Assembly (NCBI GenBank): GCA_021234155.1
Contig: JAJEKV010000031.1
Location: 3,623,347-3,687,346, forward strand
Source of the DNA: Isoetes taiwanensis
Lineage: Eukaryota; Streptophyta; Lycopodiopsida; Isoetales; Isoetaceae
Length of the DNA: 64,000 bases
Direction: 5' to 3'
In this document: piece by piece, positions 11,666-20,944 of the stretch
Layout: each line of letters starts with the position of its first letter
How positions within the stretch are numbered: the stretch's first letter is position 1
Position numbers and translations under genes: made by a program
The notes under the pieces: model-generated
What the model was told of the DNA's origin: nothing
The model's database searches: none
What the model saw: only the letters and a program-made list of their open reading frames with translations

Positions 11666-12660
11666 AGGCATTCCTAGCCCAAGAGGAGTATATTTAAGAG
11701 CAACATACGGAGAGGCCTTCCGGCTATGGAGGCCCAACAAAGACGCGTAAATCGCTATAATCCTTCGCTAACTTACGTATCAGCTCGAATCCACCATTCA
11801 TGCACGCCGACCCTCATCATCGCTGAGAATTGAGCCGAGCAGGCATGTACTAACATCCAAAACATGATGATGTTTAAATGCTGCTATGCATGCGATTAAC
11901 CTCCATCCTCCTCTACCGCAATGCCTTTATTATTATACCACTTACTAATTGGAGATCACCCCAAGTGCAAGGAGTTCAAGTCGCATACCGACCATAATAA
12001 TGTACCGGGTACTTGTATCCTTCTGAGCAAGACATACAACAACAATTCAATAGGCCAGTCCATATTGCTTAAGATCCATGGCCAAGGTACCATAGATCCG
12101 GACCTTCTATTCCCGATGATAATGTATCGCCGCCGATACACCCAACTATATGCTCTTAGATATAGAGTATGCAAACGTTAACGTACCGCAGGCCGTGTAT
12201 AATGCACGTGGTTACGGACTCCATGAGGCAACTTGACCAGAAATAAGGAGCATGAATCCATTTTGCACGTTTCCTGCATATGATGGCACGGCGCAGGAGG
12301 AAGATGCGCCGACGTTTAAATGAAACACATGCGTAAGTAAGGCGCGATGTACTTCTCAAAGGATAATAGAACAGATTGATTTGGCGTAAGATACAACCCG
12401 CGATTCGCCAATGAGGTCAGCCAGTAGTACTGTAACTGGGGATGGAGAGCCACCTTTAACAGATATATGCATCCATCAAAAGGCGGCTACTAAAAATATC
12501 GCTATTATCAACACCATATATAGATGCCCTTACTAATTCGTTGTTAATACCCATCTCATGGCATAAAGGGTGGCAAATGAATATGAGAAACCAAGTAGGC
12601 CGCTTTCATCGAAATGTACTTCAGTGTATCGTGCTCCAGGCCGAATACTCATTTGTATAG
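11666..12660. other. Unassigned spacer
   Basis: No recognisable gene or repeat. A frame at 11921-12181 (plus) encodes 86 residues with no motif I know. It could be Helitron-derived, given the relic just downstream, but nothing in it shows that. Confidence 0.4.
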
Positions 12661-12734
12661 ACTAAGCACTAAAAATACGGTTGATAGCAACCTTAAGTTT
12701 GAGTTCAACTCTATTGAGCGTGCGGCGCATTGAT

Positions 12735-12905
12735 CTAGTCAGCTTATAGTTGATGCCTAAGTGCTGATAGAGGCCAATACTTTGAATTTCTATCGCCTCA
12801 ACCAAAAGAACTTCCGAGCCGAGATGTATGAGGGCTTGATTGATTACGTGAACCATGAAGCAGAGGCACAAGGATTGGCATCTGGACGATTGGTTATTTT
12901 ACCAT
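12735..12905 (+). pseudogene. Helitron Rep/helicase N-domain relic
   Basis: The plus-strand translation reads through LIVDA, a stop, then VLIEANTLNFYRLNQ, KNFRAEMYEGLIDYV and GRLVILPS. This matches the Helitron helicase-like N-terminal region (Helitron_like_N family), whose usual pattern is a QQ-VDAW-IE-NRL-FIR-NQ helix, then RAELY-GL-D and VGRR-ILPSSF. The Trp codon of VDAW is replaced by a stop, and the sequence ends abruptly at ILPS where SINE copy E begins. The Rep HUH motif and the helicase are absent, so this is a 57-codon fragment and not a working element. Helitron termini were not found. Confidence 0.7.
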
Positions 12906-12907
12906 CG

Positions 12908-13190
12908 GCCGAGCCGAGGAAAGGAGCAAAAGGGCCGGGCCCTTTTCTAGTCTAATATAATAAGAAAATAGCGTCCGTCTGTCTGTGAGTGAGTCTGTAT
13001 GTCACGCCCCATCGACGGTAAAGGAGGCGCCACGTGGCTTGATCTGGGCCGTCCGTGGGCCTTGGCCTCTCAAAAGCTCCCAAGTTTGGTGGACAAAATT
13101 TTTTTGGTTTAACACGAACTCGAACCCTGAACATTGCCCCCCAAACCCCCCACCCTTACCACTAGACCAACCAGTCTTTTCTTAAAAAAA
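12908..13190 (-). mobile_element. SINE family 1, copy E (best reference copy)
   Basis: Minus-strand tRNA-derived SINE. In its own orientation it starts near 13190 with a short lead, then an A box (TGGTCTAGTGGT; plus coordinates 13158-13169). About 35 bases on is a B box, decayed here by one base (plus 13116-13126) but perfect in copy F. The body follows (ccaaacttgggagcttttga in sense, then the CACGTGGCGCC phrase at 13027-13037). The 3' tail is tattttcttattatattaga in sense (plus 12951-12970). The pol III promoter pair and spacing are those of plant tRNA SINEs. Confidence 0.8.
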
Positions 13191-13194
13191 TAGG

Positions 13195-14225
13195 AACTCC
13201 ATGCTTAGTTAAGGCTGGGCCTAATTAATTCAAAGATACTCTAGGATGTTCTAGAATGTTCTAGAATCTTTTGGAATGTCCTAGAATGTTCCAGATGCTC
13301 ATGAGTAAGCACCTCAGTCTAAAAATAGAAAGTTTCAGTCTAAAAATAGAAGTTTTTTTGAAAGTTTGCAAATGCTCAAAATAGAATGTTGTGGAATGTT
13401 CCAGGTGCTCATGGGTAAGCATCTCAGTCTAAAAATAGAAAGTTTCAGTCTAAAAATAGAAAGTTTTTTGAAACTTTGCAAATGCTCAAAATAGAATGTT
13501 CTGGAATGTTCCAGGTGCTCATGGGTAAGCACCTCAGTCTAAAAATAGAAAGTTTCAGTCTAAAAATAGAAAGTTTGCTTAAACTTTGTAAAAGCTCAAA
13601 TAGAATGTCCTAGAATGTTTCAGATGCTCTAGGGTAAGCATCTCAGTCTAAAAATAGAAAGTATGGTAGTCTAAGAACAGAAAAGTTTGCTAAAACTTTT
13701 CCAAAAATAGAAGTTTTTTTGAAACTTTGCAAATGCTCAAAATAGAATGTTGTGGAATGTTCCTTTGCAAATGCTCAAAATAGAATGTTGTGGAATGTTC
13801 CAGGTGCTCATGGCTAAGCACCTGTGTCTAAAAATAGAAAGTTTTTTGAAACTTTGCAAATGCTCAAAATAGAATGTTGTGGAATGTTCCTTTGCAAATG
13901 CTCAAAATAGAATGTTGTGGAATGTTCCAGGTGCTCATGGGTAAGCACCTGTGTCTAAAAATAGAAAGTTTTTTGAAACTTTGCAAATGCTCAAAATAGA
14001 ATGTTCTGGAATGTTTCAGATGCTCTAAGGTAAGCATCTCAGTCTAAAAATAGAAAGTACGGTAGTCTAAAAACAGAAAAGCTTGCTAAAACTTTGCAAA
14101 AACTCAAAATAGAATGTTCTAGAGTGTTCCAGATGCTATAGGGCAACCACCTATGCTCTAGAAGCACCTCACTCTAAAAGTAGAAAGTTTCTTGAAACCT
14201 TCCAAATGCTCAAAATAAAATATTC
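13195..14225. repeat. 110-bp satellite array, block 3 (cleanest)
   Basis: Clear tandem monomers. The phrase aatgctcaaaatagaatgtt starts at 13371 and 13481, giving a 110-base period, and the diverged form aaagctcaaatagaatgtcc starts at 13591. Each monomer contains two tctaaaaatagaaag modules. Shorter 85-base monomers, lacking one of these modules, appear from about 13730 to 14000. Confidence 0.9.
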
Positions 14226-14560
14226 TGGAGGTGATACTTTGGAATTGGTAGTAAGTGTGATGATGGGTGTGTGTAAGCTTCACATGGGTGATACTTTAGA
14301 ATTGACATACTTTAGAATTGGTAGTAGATGTAGTAGATGTGGCCTCATGGGCATGTGTGAGTATGTTACTCATGAATGATACTTTGTTGGTAATGGAATA
14401 GAGGGTTGAGCAGTATGTCTGAATAAGACTGTGAAATATCATGGAGTGCAGTAGATGTGAGTAAGATCCTCATAGGTGATACTTTGGAATTGGTTAGAAG
14501 TGTAGTAGGGCATGTGTGTATATAGACTTGCATGGTAGTAGGTGTAGAAAGTTTCAGTCT
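14225..14560. repeat. GT-rich block B, copy 3
   Basis: Best-preserved copy: gtgatactttagaattg (twice), gtagtagatgtggcctcatg, gggcatgtgtgagtatgtta, aatggaatagagggttgag and gtgagtaagatcctcatagg in order. Non-coding. Confidence 0.75.
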
Positions 14561-14840
14561 AAAAATAGAAAGTTTGCTTAAACTTTGTAAAAACTCAAAT
14601 AAAATGTCCTAGAATGTTTCAGATGCTCTAGGGTAAGCATCTCAGTCTAAAAATGGAAAGTACGGTAGTCTAAAAACAGAAAAGTTTGCTAAAACTTTGC
14701 AAAAACTCAAAATAGAATGTTCTAGAGTGTTCCTGATGCTATAGGGCAACCACTTATACTCTAGAAGGACCTCAGTCTAGAAGTAGAAAGTTTCTTGAAA
14801 CCTTGCAAATGCTCAAAATAGAATATTTTGGAGGTGATAC
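14560..14840. repeat. 110-bp satellite, block 4
   Basis: Two to three monomers ending at SINE copy F. The stretch closely matches 13555-14230, consistent with a duplicated segment. Confidence 0.8.
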
Positions 14841-14849
14841 TTTGGAGAA

Positions 14850-15035
14850 GGATTTCCCGCTTAGAGGCGCCACGTGGCGCGATCCGGGGCGTCCGTGGGC
14901 CTTGGCCTCTCAAAAACTCCCAAGTTTGGTGGACAAAATTTTTTTGCTTTACCACGGACTCGAACCCTGGACATTGCCCCCCAAACCCCCCACCCTTACC
15001 ACTAGACCAACCAGTCTTTTCTTGAAAGAATAAGA
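14850..15035 (-). mobile_element. SINE family 1, copy F (truncated tail)
   Basis: Head intact: perfect B box (ggactcgaacc on the plus strand, 14956-14966) and A box (14998-15009). The copy ends near 14850 in the CACGTGGCGC body, so the 3' tail is missing. It sits directly inside the satellite, which continues on both sides. Confidence 0.8.
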
Positions 15036-15039
15036 ACTC

Positions 15040-15885
15040 CATGCTTAGTTAAGGCTGGGGTCTAATTAATTCAAGGATACTCTAGGATGTTCTAGAATGT
15101 TCTAGAATCTTTTGGAATGTCCTAGAATGTTCCAGATGCTCATGAGTAAGCACCTCAGACTAAAAATAGAAAGTTTCAGTCTAAAAATAGAAGTTTTTTG
15201 AAACTTTGCAAATGCTCAAAATAGAATGTTGTGGAATGTTTCAGGTGCTTATGGGTAAGCACCTCAGTCTAAAAATAGAAAGTTTCAGTCTAAAAATAGA
15301 AAGTTTTTTGAAACTTTGCAAATGCTCAAAGTAGAATGTTCTGGAATGTTCCAAATGCTCATGGGTAAGCACCTCAGTCTAAAAATAGAAAGTTTCAGTC
15401 CAAAAATAGAAGTTTTTTTGAAACTTTGCAAATGCTCAAAATAGAATGTTGTGGAATGTTGCAGGTGCTCATGGGTAAGTACCTCAGTCTAAAAATAGAA
15501 AGTTTTTGAAACTTTGCAAATACTCAAAATAGAATATTGTGGAATGTTCCAGGTGCTCATGGGTAAGCACCTCAGTCTAAAAATAGAAAGTTTCAGTCTA
15601 AAAATAGAAAGTTTTTTGAGACTTTGCAAATGCTCAAAATAGAATGTTCTGGAATGCTAATAGAAAGTTTTTTGAAACTTTGCAAATGCTCAAAATAGAA
15701 TGTTCTGGAATGTTGCAGATGCTCAAAGGTAAGCACCTCAGTCTAAAAATAGAAAGTTTCAGTCTAAAAATAGAAAGTTTGTTTAACCTTTGTAAAAACT
15801 CAAATAGAATGTTCTAGAATGTTCCAGATGCTCTAGAGTAAGCATCTCAGTCTAAAAATAGAAAGTACGGTAGTCTAAAAACAAT
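15040..15885. repeat. 110-bp satellite array, block 5
   Basis: Regular monomers with a 110-base period plus some 85-base variants. It begins with the linker gcttagttaaggctggggtc that follows every family 1 SINE. Confidence 0.9.
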
Positions 15886-16050
15886 TGAATTGGTAGTAAG
15901 TGTGATGGGTATGATGGGTGTATGTAAGCTTCACATGGGTGATACTTTAGAATTGACATACTTTAGAATTGGTACTAGAGGTAGTAGATGTGGCCTCATG
16001 GGCATGTATGAGTATATTACTCATGAATAATACTTTGTAGGTACTCATGG
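15885..16050. repeat. GT-rich block B, copy 4
   Basis: Shorter copy with gtgatgggtatgatgggtg, gatactttagaattg and gtagtagatgtggcctcatg. It joins the satellite again within the phrase catgggtaagcacctcagtc. Confidence 0.7.
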
Positions 16051-16410
16051 GTAAGCACCTCAGTCTAAAAATAGAAAGTTTCAGTTTAAAAATAGAAAGT
16101 TTTTGAAGACTTTGCAAATACTCAAAATAGAATGTTCTGGAATGTTGCAGATGCTCATGGGTAAACACCTCAATCCAAAAATAGAAAGTTTTTGGAAACT
16201 TTGCAAATGCTCAAAATAGAATGTTCTGGAATGTTGCAGATGCTCAAAGGTAAGCACCTCAGTCTAAAAATAGAAAGTTTTAGTCTAAAAATAGAAAGTT
16301 TGCTTAAACTTTGTAAAAACTCAAATAGAATGTCCTAGAATGTTCCAGATGCTCATGGGTAAGCATCTCAGTCTAAAAATAGAAAGTTTCAGTCTAAAAA
16401 TAGAAAGTAG
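16050..16410. repeat. 110-bp satellite, block 6
   Basis: About three monomers. The last tctaaaaatagaaagt runs straight into a purine tract at 16408. Confidence 0.85.
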
Positions 16411-17065
16411 AGAGAGGAGAACGAAGAGAGATGAGAGAGAGGGAAGAGAGAGAGGGAAAAGAGAGAGAGAGAAAGATAGAGAGAGAGGGGAGAAATAGAG
16501 AGAGGGGAGAGAGATAGGGGAGAGAGATGGAAAAAAAGGGGAGAGAGACAAAAAAGAGGAGAGAGAGGGGAGAGAGGAGAGAGGAGGGAGAAGAGAGAAA
16601 GGAGAGAGGGAAGAGAGAGAGAGAGAGGAGAGAGAAAAGAGAGGACGGGGAAGAGAGAGAAGAGAGAGGGATAAGAGATCAAAAAATAGAGAGAGAGGAG
16701 AGAGATAGGAGAGAGAGGGAAAGAAGAGGAGAGAGAAAGAGGAGAGAGAGGGGAGAGAGAGAAGAGAGAGGAGAGAGGAAAGAGAAGACAGAAAGGGGGA
16801 GACAGAGAGAGATAGAGAGAGAGAGAAGATAGAGAGAAGGGAGGAGAGAGAGAGATGAGGGAAGACAGAGGAGAGAGGAAGAGGAGAAAAAAGGGAGAAG
16901 AGAGAGAAGAGATAGGAGAGAGAAGAGGGAGAGGAGAGAGGGGAGAGAGAGGGGGGGGAGAGAGGAGAGATGAGGAGAGAGGAGAGAGAGAGGAGAGAGA
17001 AGAGAGAAAGGAGAGAGGGAAGAGAGAGGAGGGAGAAGAGATAGAGAGAGAGGAATAGAAAAGAA
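16410..17065. repeat. (GA)n purine tract 6
   Basis: Purine-only on the plus strand for about 650 bases, entered directly from a satellite monomer. Frames longer than 200 codons on the minus strand are artefacts. Confidence 0.95.
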
Positions 17066-17415
17066 GAATTGACATATTTTAGAATTGGTAGTAAAGGTAG
17101 TAGATGTGGCCTCATGGGCATGGGCGAGTGTGTTGGTAATGGAATAGAGGGTTGAGTAGTATGTGTGAATAAGACTGTGAAATGCCCTGAAGTCCAGTAG
17201 GTGTGAGTAAGATCTTCATAGGTGATACTTTGGAATTGGTAGTGTTCTCCTCATGAGTAATACTTTAGAATTGGCAGTAAGGCATGTGTGTATATGGACT
17301 TACATAGTAGTAGGTGTAAGTAGGCTCCTCATGGATAATACTTTAGAAATAGTAATAGGTGTGAGTAAACTCCTGATGCATAGGTGTCAAGTTATAGATA
17401 TGGTAAAGGTCCTCA
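17066..17415. repeat. GT-rich block B, copy 5
   Basis: Contains the usual phrases gtagtagatgtggcctcatg, aatggaatagagggttgagt and gtgagtaagatcttcatagg, with an extra section of gtgagtaaactcctgatg type. Confidence 0.7.
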
Positions 17416-17606
17416 TGAATAGAGAGAGAGAGAGATAGAGGGAAGAGACATGGGAGAGAGAGAGGGGGCAAAGAAGAGAGAGGGGAAAGAAGCGAGAGGA
17501 GAGAGAAGAGAGAAAGGAGAGAGGGAAGAGAGAGGAGAGAGAGGAGAGAGGAGAGAGAAGAGAGAGAAGAGAAAAAGAGAAAAGAGAGAAAAAAAAAGAG
17601 AAAAGA

Positions 17607-17686
<80 letters not shown>

Positions 17687-18045
17687 AAGACAAAGAGAAG
17701 AGAATACAGAGGAGGGAGAAAGAGAGGAGAGAGGACAGAGAGAGAAGAGAGGACAGAGAAAGAAGAGAGAGGAGAGAGAAGAGAGACACGGGGAGAGGGG
17801 ATAGAGAGAAGAGAGAAAGAGACAAAAAGAGAGAAGGGAGAAAGAGAGGAGAGAGGAGACACAAGAGAGAGAGAGAGAGGGAGATGAGGGAAGAGAGAGG
17901 AGAGAGAAGAGAGGGAAGAGATAGGAGAGAGAAGAGAGAGAATGGAATAGGGCAGGGGTGGCCCAAAAGAGGGAGGGCTCTACCGGAGGCCGAGAGGAAA
18001 GGAAAAGAGAGAAAAGAAAAAGAGAGGAAAGAGTGAGTGAGTGAG
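17415..18045. repeat. (GA)n purine tract 7 with perfect (AG)36
   Basis: Purine-only on the plus strand. Positions 17610-17682 are an uninterrupted dinucleotide run of about 36 AG units, the most homogeneous stretch in the window and probably length-variable. Confidence 0.95.
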
Positions 18046-18049
18046 AGGA

Positions 18050-18245
18050 GGCCACCCCATCGACGGATAAGGAGGCGCCACGTGGCTTGATCTGGGCCGT
18101 CCGTGGGCCTTGGCCTCTCAAAAGCTCCCAAGTTTGGTGGACAAAATTTTTTTGGTTTACCACGGACTTGAACCCTGGACATTGCCCTCCAAACCCCCCA
18201 CCCTTACCACTAGACCAACCAGTCTTTTCTTGAAAGAATAAGAAG
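18050..18245 (-). mobile_element. SINE family 1, copy G
   Basis: B box with one change (ggacttgaacc on the plus strand, 18164-18174) and intact A box (18206-18217). The body reaches the catcgacggat phrase near 18060, and the tail has been replaced by the purine tract. It is very close in sequence to copies E and F. Confidence 0.8.
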
Positions 18246-18299
18246 TCCATGCTTAGTTAAGGCTGGGGCAATGGAAATTCCTTTGGTTAATTAAAGGCC

Positions 18300-18410
18300 T
18301 TGGTGTGAAAACTTTTTTGGTTTAGGAGGGATTCGAGCCCTGGGCTGTGGCACCCCAGCCCTAAATCTCAACCACTAGGGCAAGTATTAGTTCCTTCAAA
18401 AATATAATCA
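18300..18410 (-). mobile_element. SINE family 2, copy b
   Basis: B box (ggattcgagccc on the plus strand) at 18329-18340 and A box (accactagggca) at 18371-18382, followed by agtattagttcc as in copy a at 8545-8650. Between 18410 and 18780 nothing further is recognised except an A-run at 18570-18584. Confidence 0.6.
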
Positions 18411-18789
18411 TTTCAACATTGTTAAAGGTGGATATATGCAAGGTTTAAAACATGCACAATTCTAGAACCTTGGTGTCGAGGTATCGCTGTCTCTTTGGGG
18501 CAGTTCTCCTTCCTCCTCACTTGCTTTGTAACATTACCATTCTTTTAATATATTGATGACACAGTTCTTCAAAAAAAAAAAAAATATATTAGTGCAAATC
18601 ACAATTTTTGGGGAATAGCTATGTTGGCAATTCTTTTATGCGCTTCATCCCACATCATTTTTATCATGACGTGACAGGCATGTGGATAGGCTAGAATTGC
18701 AACAAGCTAAAAACTTTTAAAAAATTGCCACGTAGCAAAAAAATCGATCTTCGGTACATTTATGTTGTTAAGTGCATTGGCTTGGAGGT

Positions 18790-18862
18790 TTCCTGAAATA
18801 AACCCCCTAGCGACGTCGCTGCGGGCGGCCGCTAGGGGGTTTATTCCAAGAAACCCCCTCCC
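18790..18862. repeat. GC-looped hairpin / small foldback
   Basis: Perfect 16-base inverted repeat aataaaccccctagcg with a 17-base GC-rich loop. Outer arms ggtttc and gaaacc extend the stem after a short internal bulge. No coding frame covers it. From 18862 to 19540 no gene or repeat is seen apart from a run of cctagtc/ctaatcctag at 18891-18917. Confidence 0.75.
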
Positions 18863-19542
18863 CAATGCAGTTTACCCATCATATTGTCAAAGTCCTAGTC
18901 CTAATCCTAGTCCTAGTCAAATTGCTTGGACTTGATGCGTCTTTTCGTGCTGATAAAGCCAATGCTAATGCACTATAGAATTAAAGATTGATTAGTTAAT
19001 CTTGTCAAGAACTTCTAAGGTTTCCTTATAATCATTAAGTGAGACAAGCCATTGCTAAACCTTTAAATGCTACCATGACCAAGTCAATGTTGAATAAGGT
19101 ATTGGCTTGTTACATATTTGCCATTACTTTTTGGATGTGTGGCTTTCTATAAGCCTTTCTACCGTAAGGCCAAATACAAAGTCATTAATAGCCTATCATA
19201 TTTAGGGCACTTGTGATATTTTTGAGCTCCACCTTGTAAGCACCGGGACGACGAGTTCTTAGGAGATTTGTAACATGGTCTCCAAGCCTTAGGGCCAAAC
19301 AAGTGCCATAGATCAAAGACGATGGGCCTTGGGACGATCTAGAAAAAATTATTTTTGGCTTGCCTTGTATGCTTACCTTGGTTGCTAAGGTTTTAGCAAG
19401 GGTACTTCATAAGGAAATGACTTACTTTCTAATATTATGGTTTTGGGTGGATATTTTTAAAAAATATGGGGGGGCCAATTTTACCTTTGATTATATGGCG
19501 ACATCTGATTCATTAGTAGCCCAAGATTAGGTCGATGTTATG

Positions 19543-19765
19543 TGGAATGGGGGAGGGGGGGCATTCTTGCCGACCCCGACTTGCGTAATCCCGGCGTGCG
19601 GCGGCCGGATTCGCAGGTCGAGCAAGAATGCCTAACCCCTTTCCATTCCACTACGTCAAGGTAAGCTTGGCTGGATTCTGCAAGTTTCGGTAAGGCGATT
19701 TGTCATTCTGCAAAAGAATGAATCAAGAAAATAACAGAAGACATCCACTTACCTTGACGTAATAT
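19543..19765. repeat. Two adjacent inverted repeats (foldback element)
   Basis: Inner pair: tggaatgg and gcattcttgc near 19548-19589 are complementary to gcaagaatgc and ccattcca near 19622-19651, around a GC-rich loop. Second pair: acgtcaaggtaag at 19654-19666 is complementary to cttaccttgacgt at 19749-19761. The right arm of the first pair abuts the left arm of the second, giving a cruciform-like nested structure typical of MITE insertions. Confidence 0.65.
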
Positions 19766-20261
19766 TAAGGCTTTGCATGTGGCGACAAAACGACTGCCCA
19801 AAGGGCATAGCCAGATCGATGGCGGATCACATATCACTATTTGACTTGTAAATGCTTATGGTAGTGGATAAGCATCTCAAAATCACATATGACATGCTTG
19901 TATCTGGAGTTTTTTTAAATGACAGTTTTTAGAACTTCATGTTCTTCAGGGACTTGTTGCAACTGAAAAGTAGGTTGCCGAATTTTATAACCAAAAGTAT
20001 GGTTTTATTGGATGATTCAAGTTGGCCTTTGATTGGGTAGAATTCGGATTTCTGGATCTTGGGATTTCGACTAACCATAGAATCACTAATTGCCATGATG
20101 CTTGGATTGATAAGTTGGTCGTCCAGCTAAACATCTCCAAGATAAGTGGCTTGTCTACAAGATTCGACTGTTCACATAGCCTGGCTGTGAAATGACAAGC
20201 ATTTACTTTCAAACAGACATAGATTAAAACAAGGTATGGATTTGTTGTTGCCATTTAACCT

Positions 20262-20365
20262 TGTTTAATTCTAGAATTTCGAATATGAGAAATTATGCTT
20301 GTTTACGAATATGAGAAATTATGCTTGTTTAATTCTAGAATTTCGAACATGAGAAATTATGGATG
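20262..20365. repeat. Short direct repeats in AT-rich spacer
   Basis: The phrase ttctagaatttcgaayatga, followed by gaaattatg, is present twice in full and once in part. The rest of 19766-20940 shows no gene. A pyrimidine-rich acceptor-like site (gacatattgcag) at 20897-20908 lies just left of the retrotransposon remnant. Confidence 0.6.
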
Positions 20366-20944
20366 CAATTTTCGTTGTGTAAAGATCTTGCTGGTGGATA
20401 TGCCTTGCAGAAAATATATTTGCCCAGCTTATAAAGTCTTGCTTCCAATTATAAAGGAAAAAGATTAAAGATATTATGCCAAATGGCGTTGGGCCGATGT
20501 GAGTCTAAGGAAAAATCGTGGATCAAATTCTAGCTTGGAGGAGGCAAAGACCATCAAGGCCAAATGATGCATCTGGAAGTAAACTTTGTGAGACATGGGG
20601 ATTCCTGGTGCATGTATGAAGTCCTGAGCCCTTCCTATGCATGTGAGTTCTATTAGGAGCAAAAAATCCGCTTTTATAAATAGCTAACCCTTTTTGACAA
20701 AAAAAAAAATCTTAGCTAATATGGACTTAAAACCTTTTCTTGGTTGCTGGCTAATATAAGTGTTGTTTTGTATGAGATTGTTTTGAAATTTTTAGAGCAC
20801 TAATTTTGTTTGCAATGTATTTATGTGAATCAAAATCTTTTGCTAAGATCTGCTTGTGTTCGACTAATATTTCTTTGGCGTTGTTTGTGTTTGTTGACAT
20901 ATTGCAGGTCCAAGGTTGAGATTAATTGATTTCCATTGATTTGC

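Noticed and set aside
11921-12181. 86-codon plus-strand frame as a Helitron N-terminal part
   Set aside because: No Helitron motif could be read in it; its position near the relic alone is not evidence.
13150-13170. Possible tRNA gene at the A/B-box pairs (also 14950-15010 and 18164-18217)
   Set aside because: A and B boxes are present, but no cloverleaf with acceptor stem can be formed. The sequence repeats with a long body and tail, so it is a SINE head.
13195-16410. CRISPR-like regular repeats
   Set aside because: Repeats are contiguous satellite monomers without unique spacers, in a eukaryotic context.
16321-18250. Frames of 228-287 codons on the minus strand
   Set aside because: Composed of purine-tract translation fused to satellite or SINE sequence; no gene signal.
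18410-20940. 5' LTR of chromovirus copy 1
   Set aside because: No sequence like the LTR at 24731-26185 occurs upstream; the element is 5'-truncated in the protease domain.
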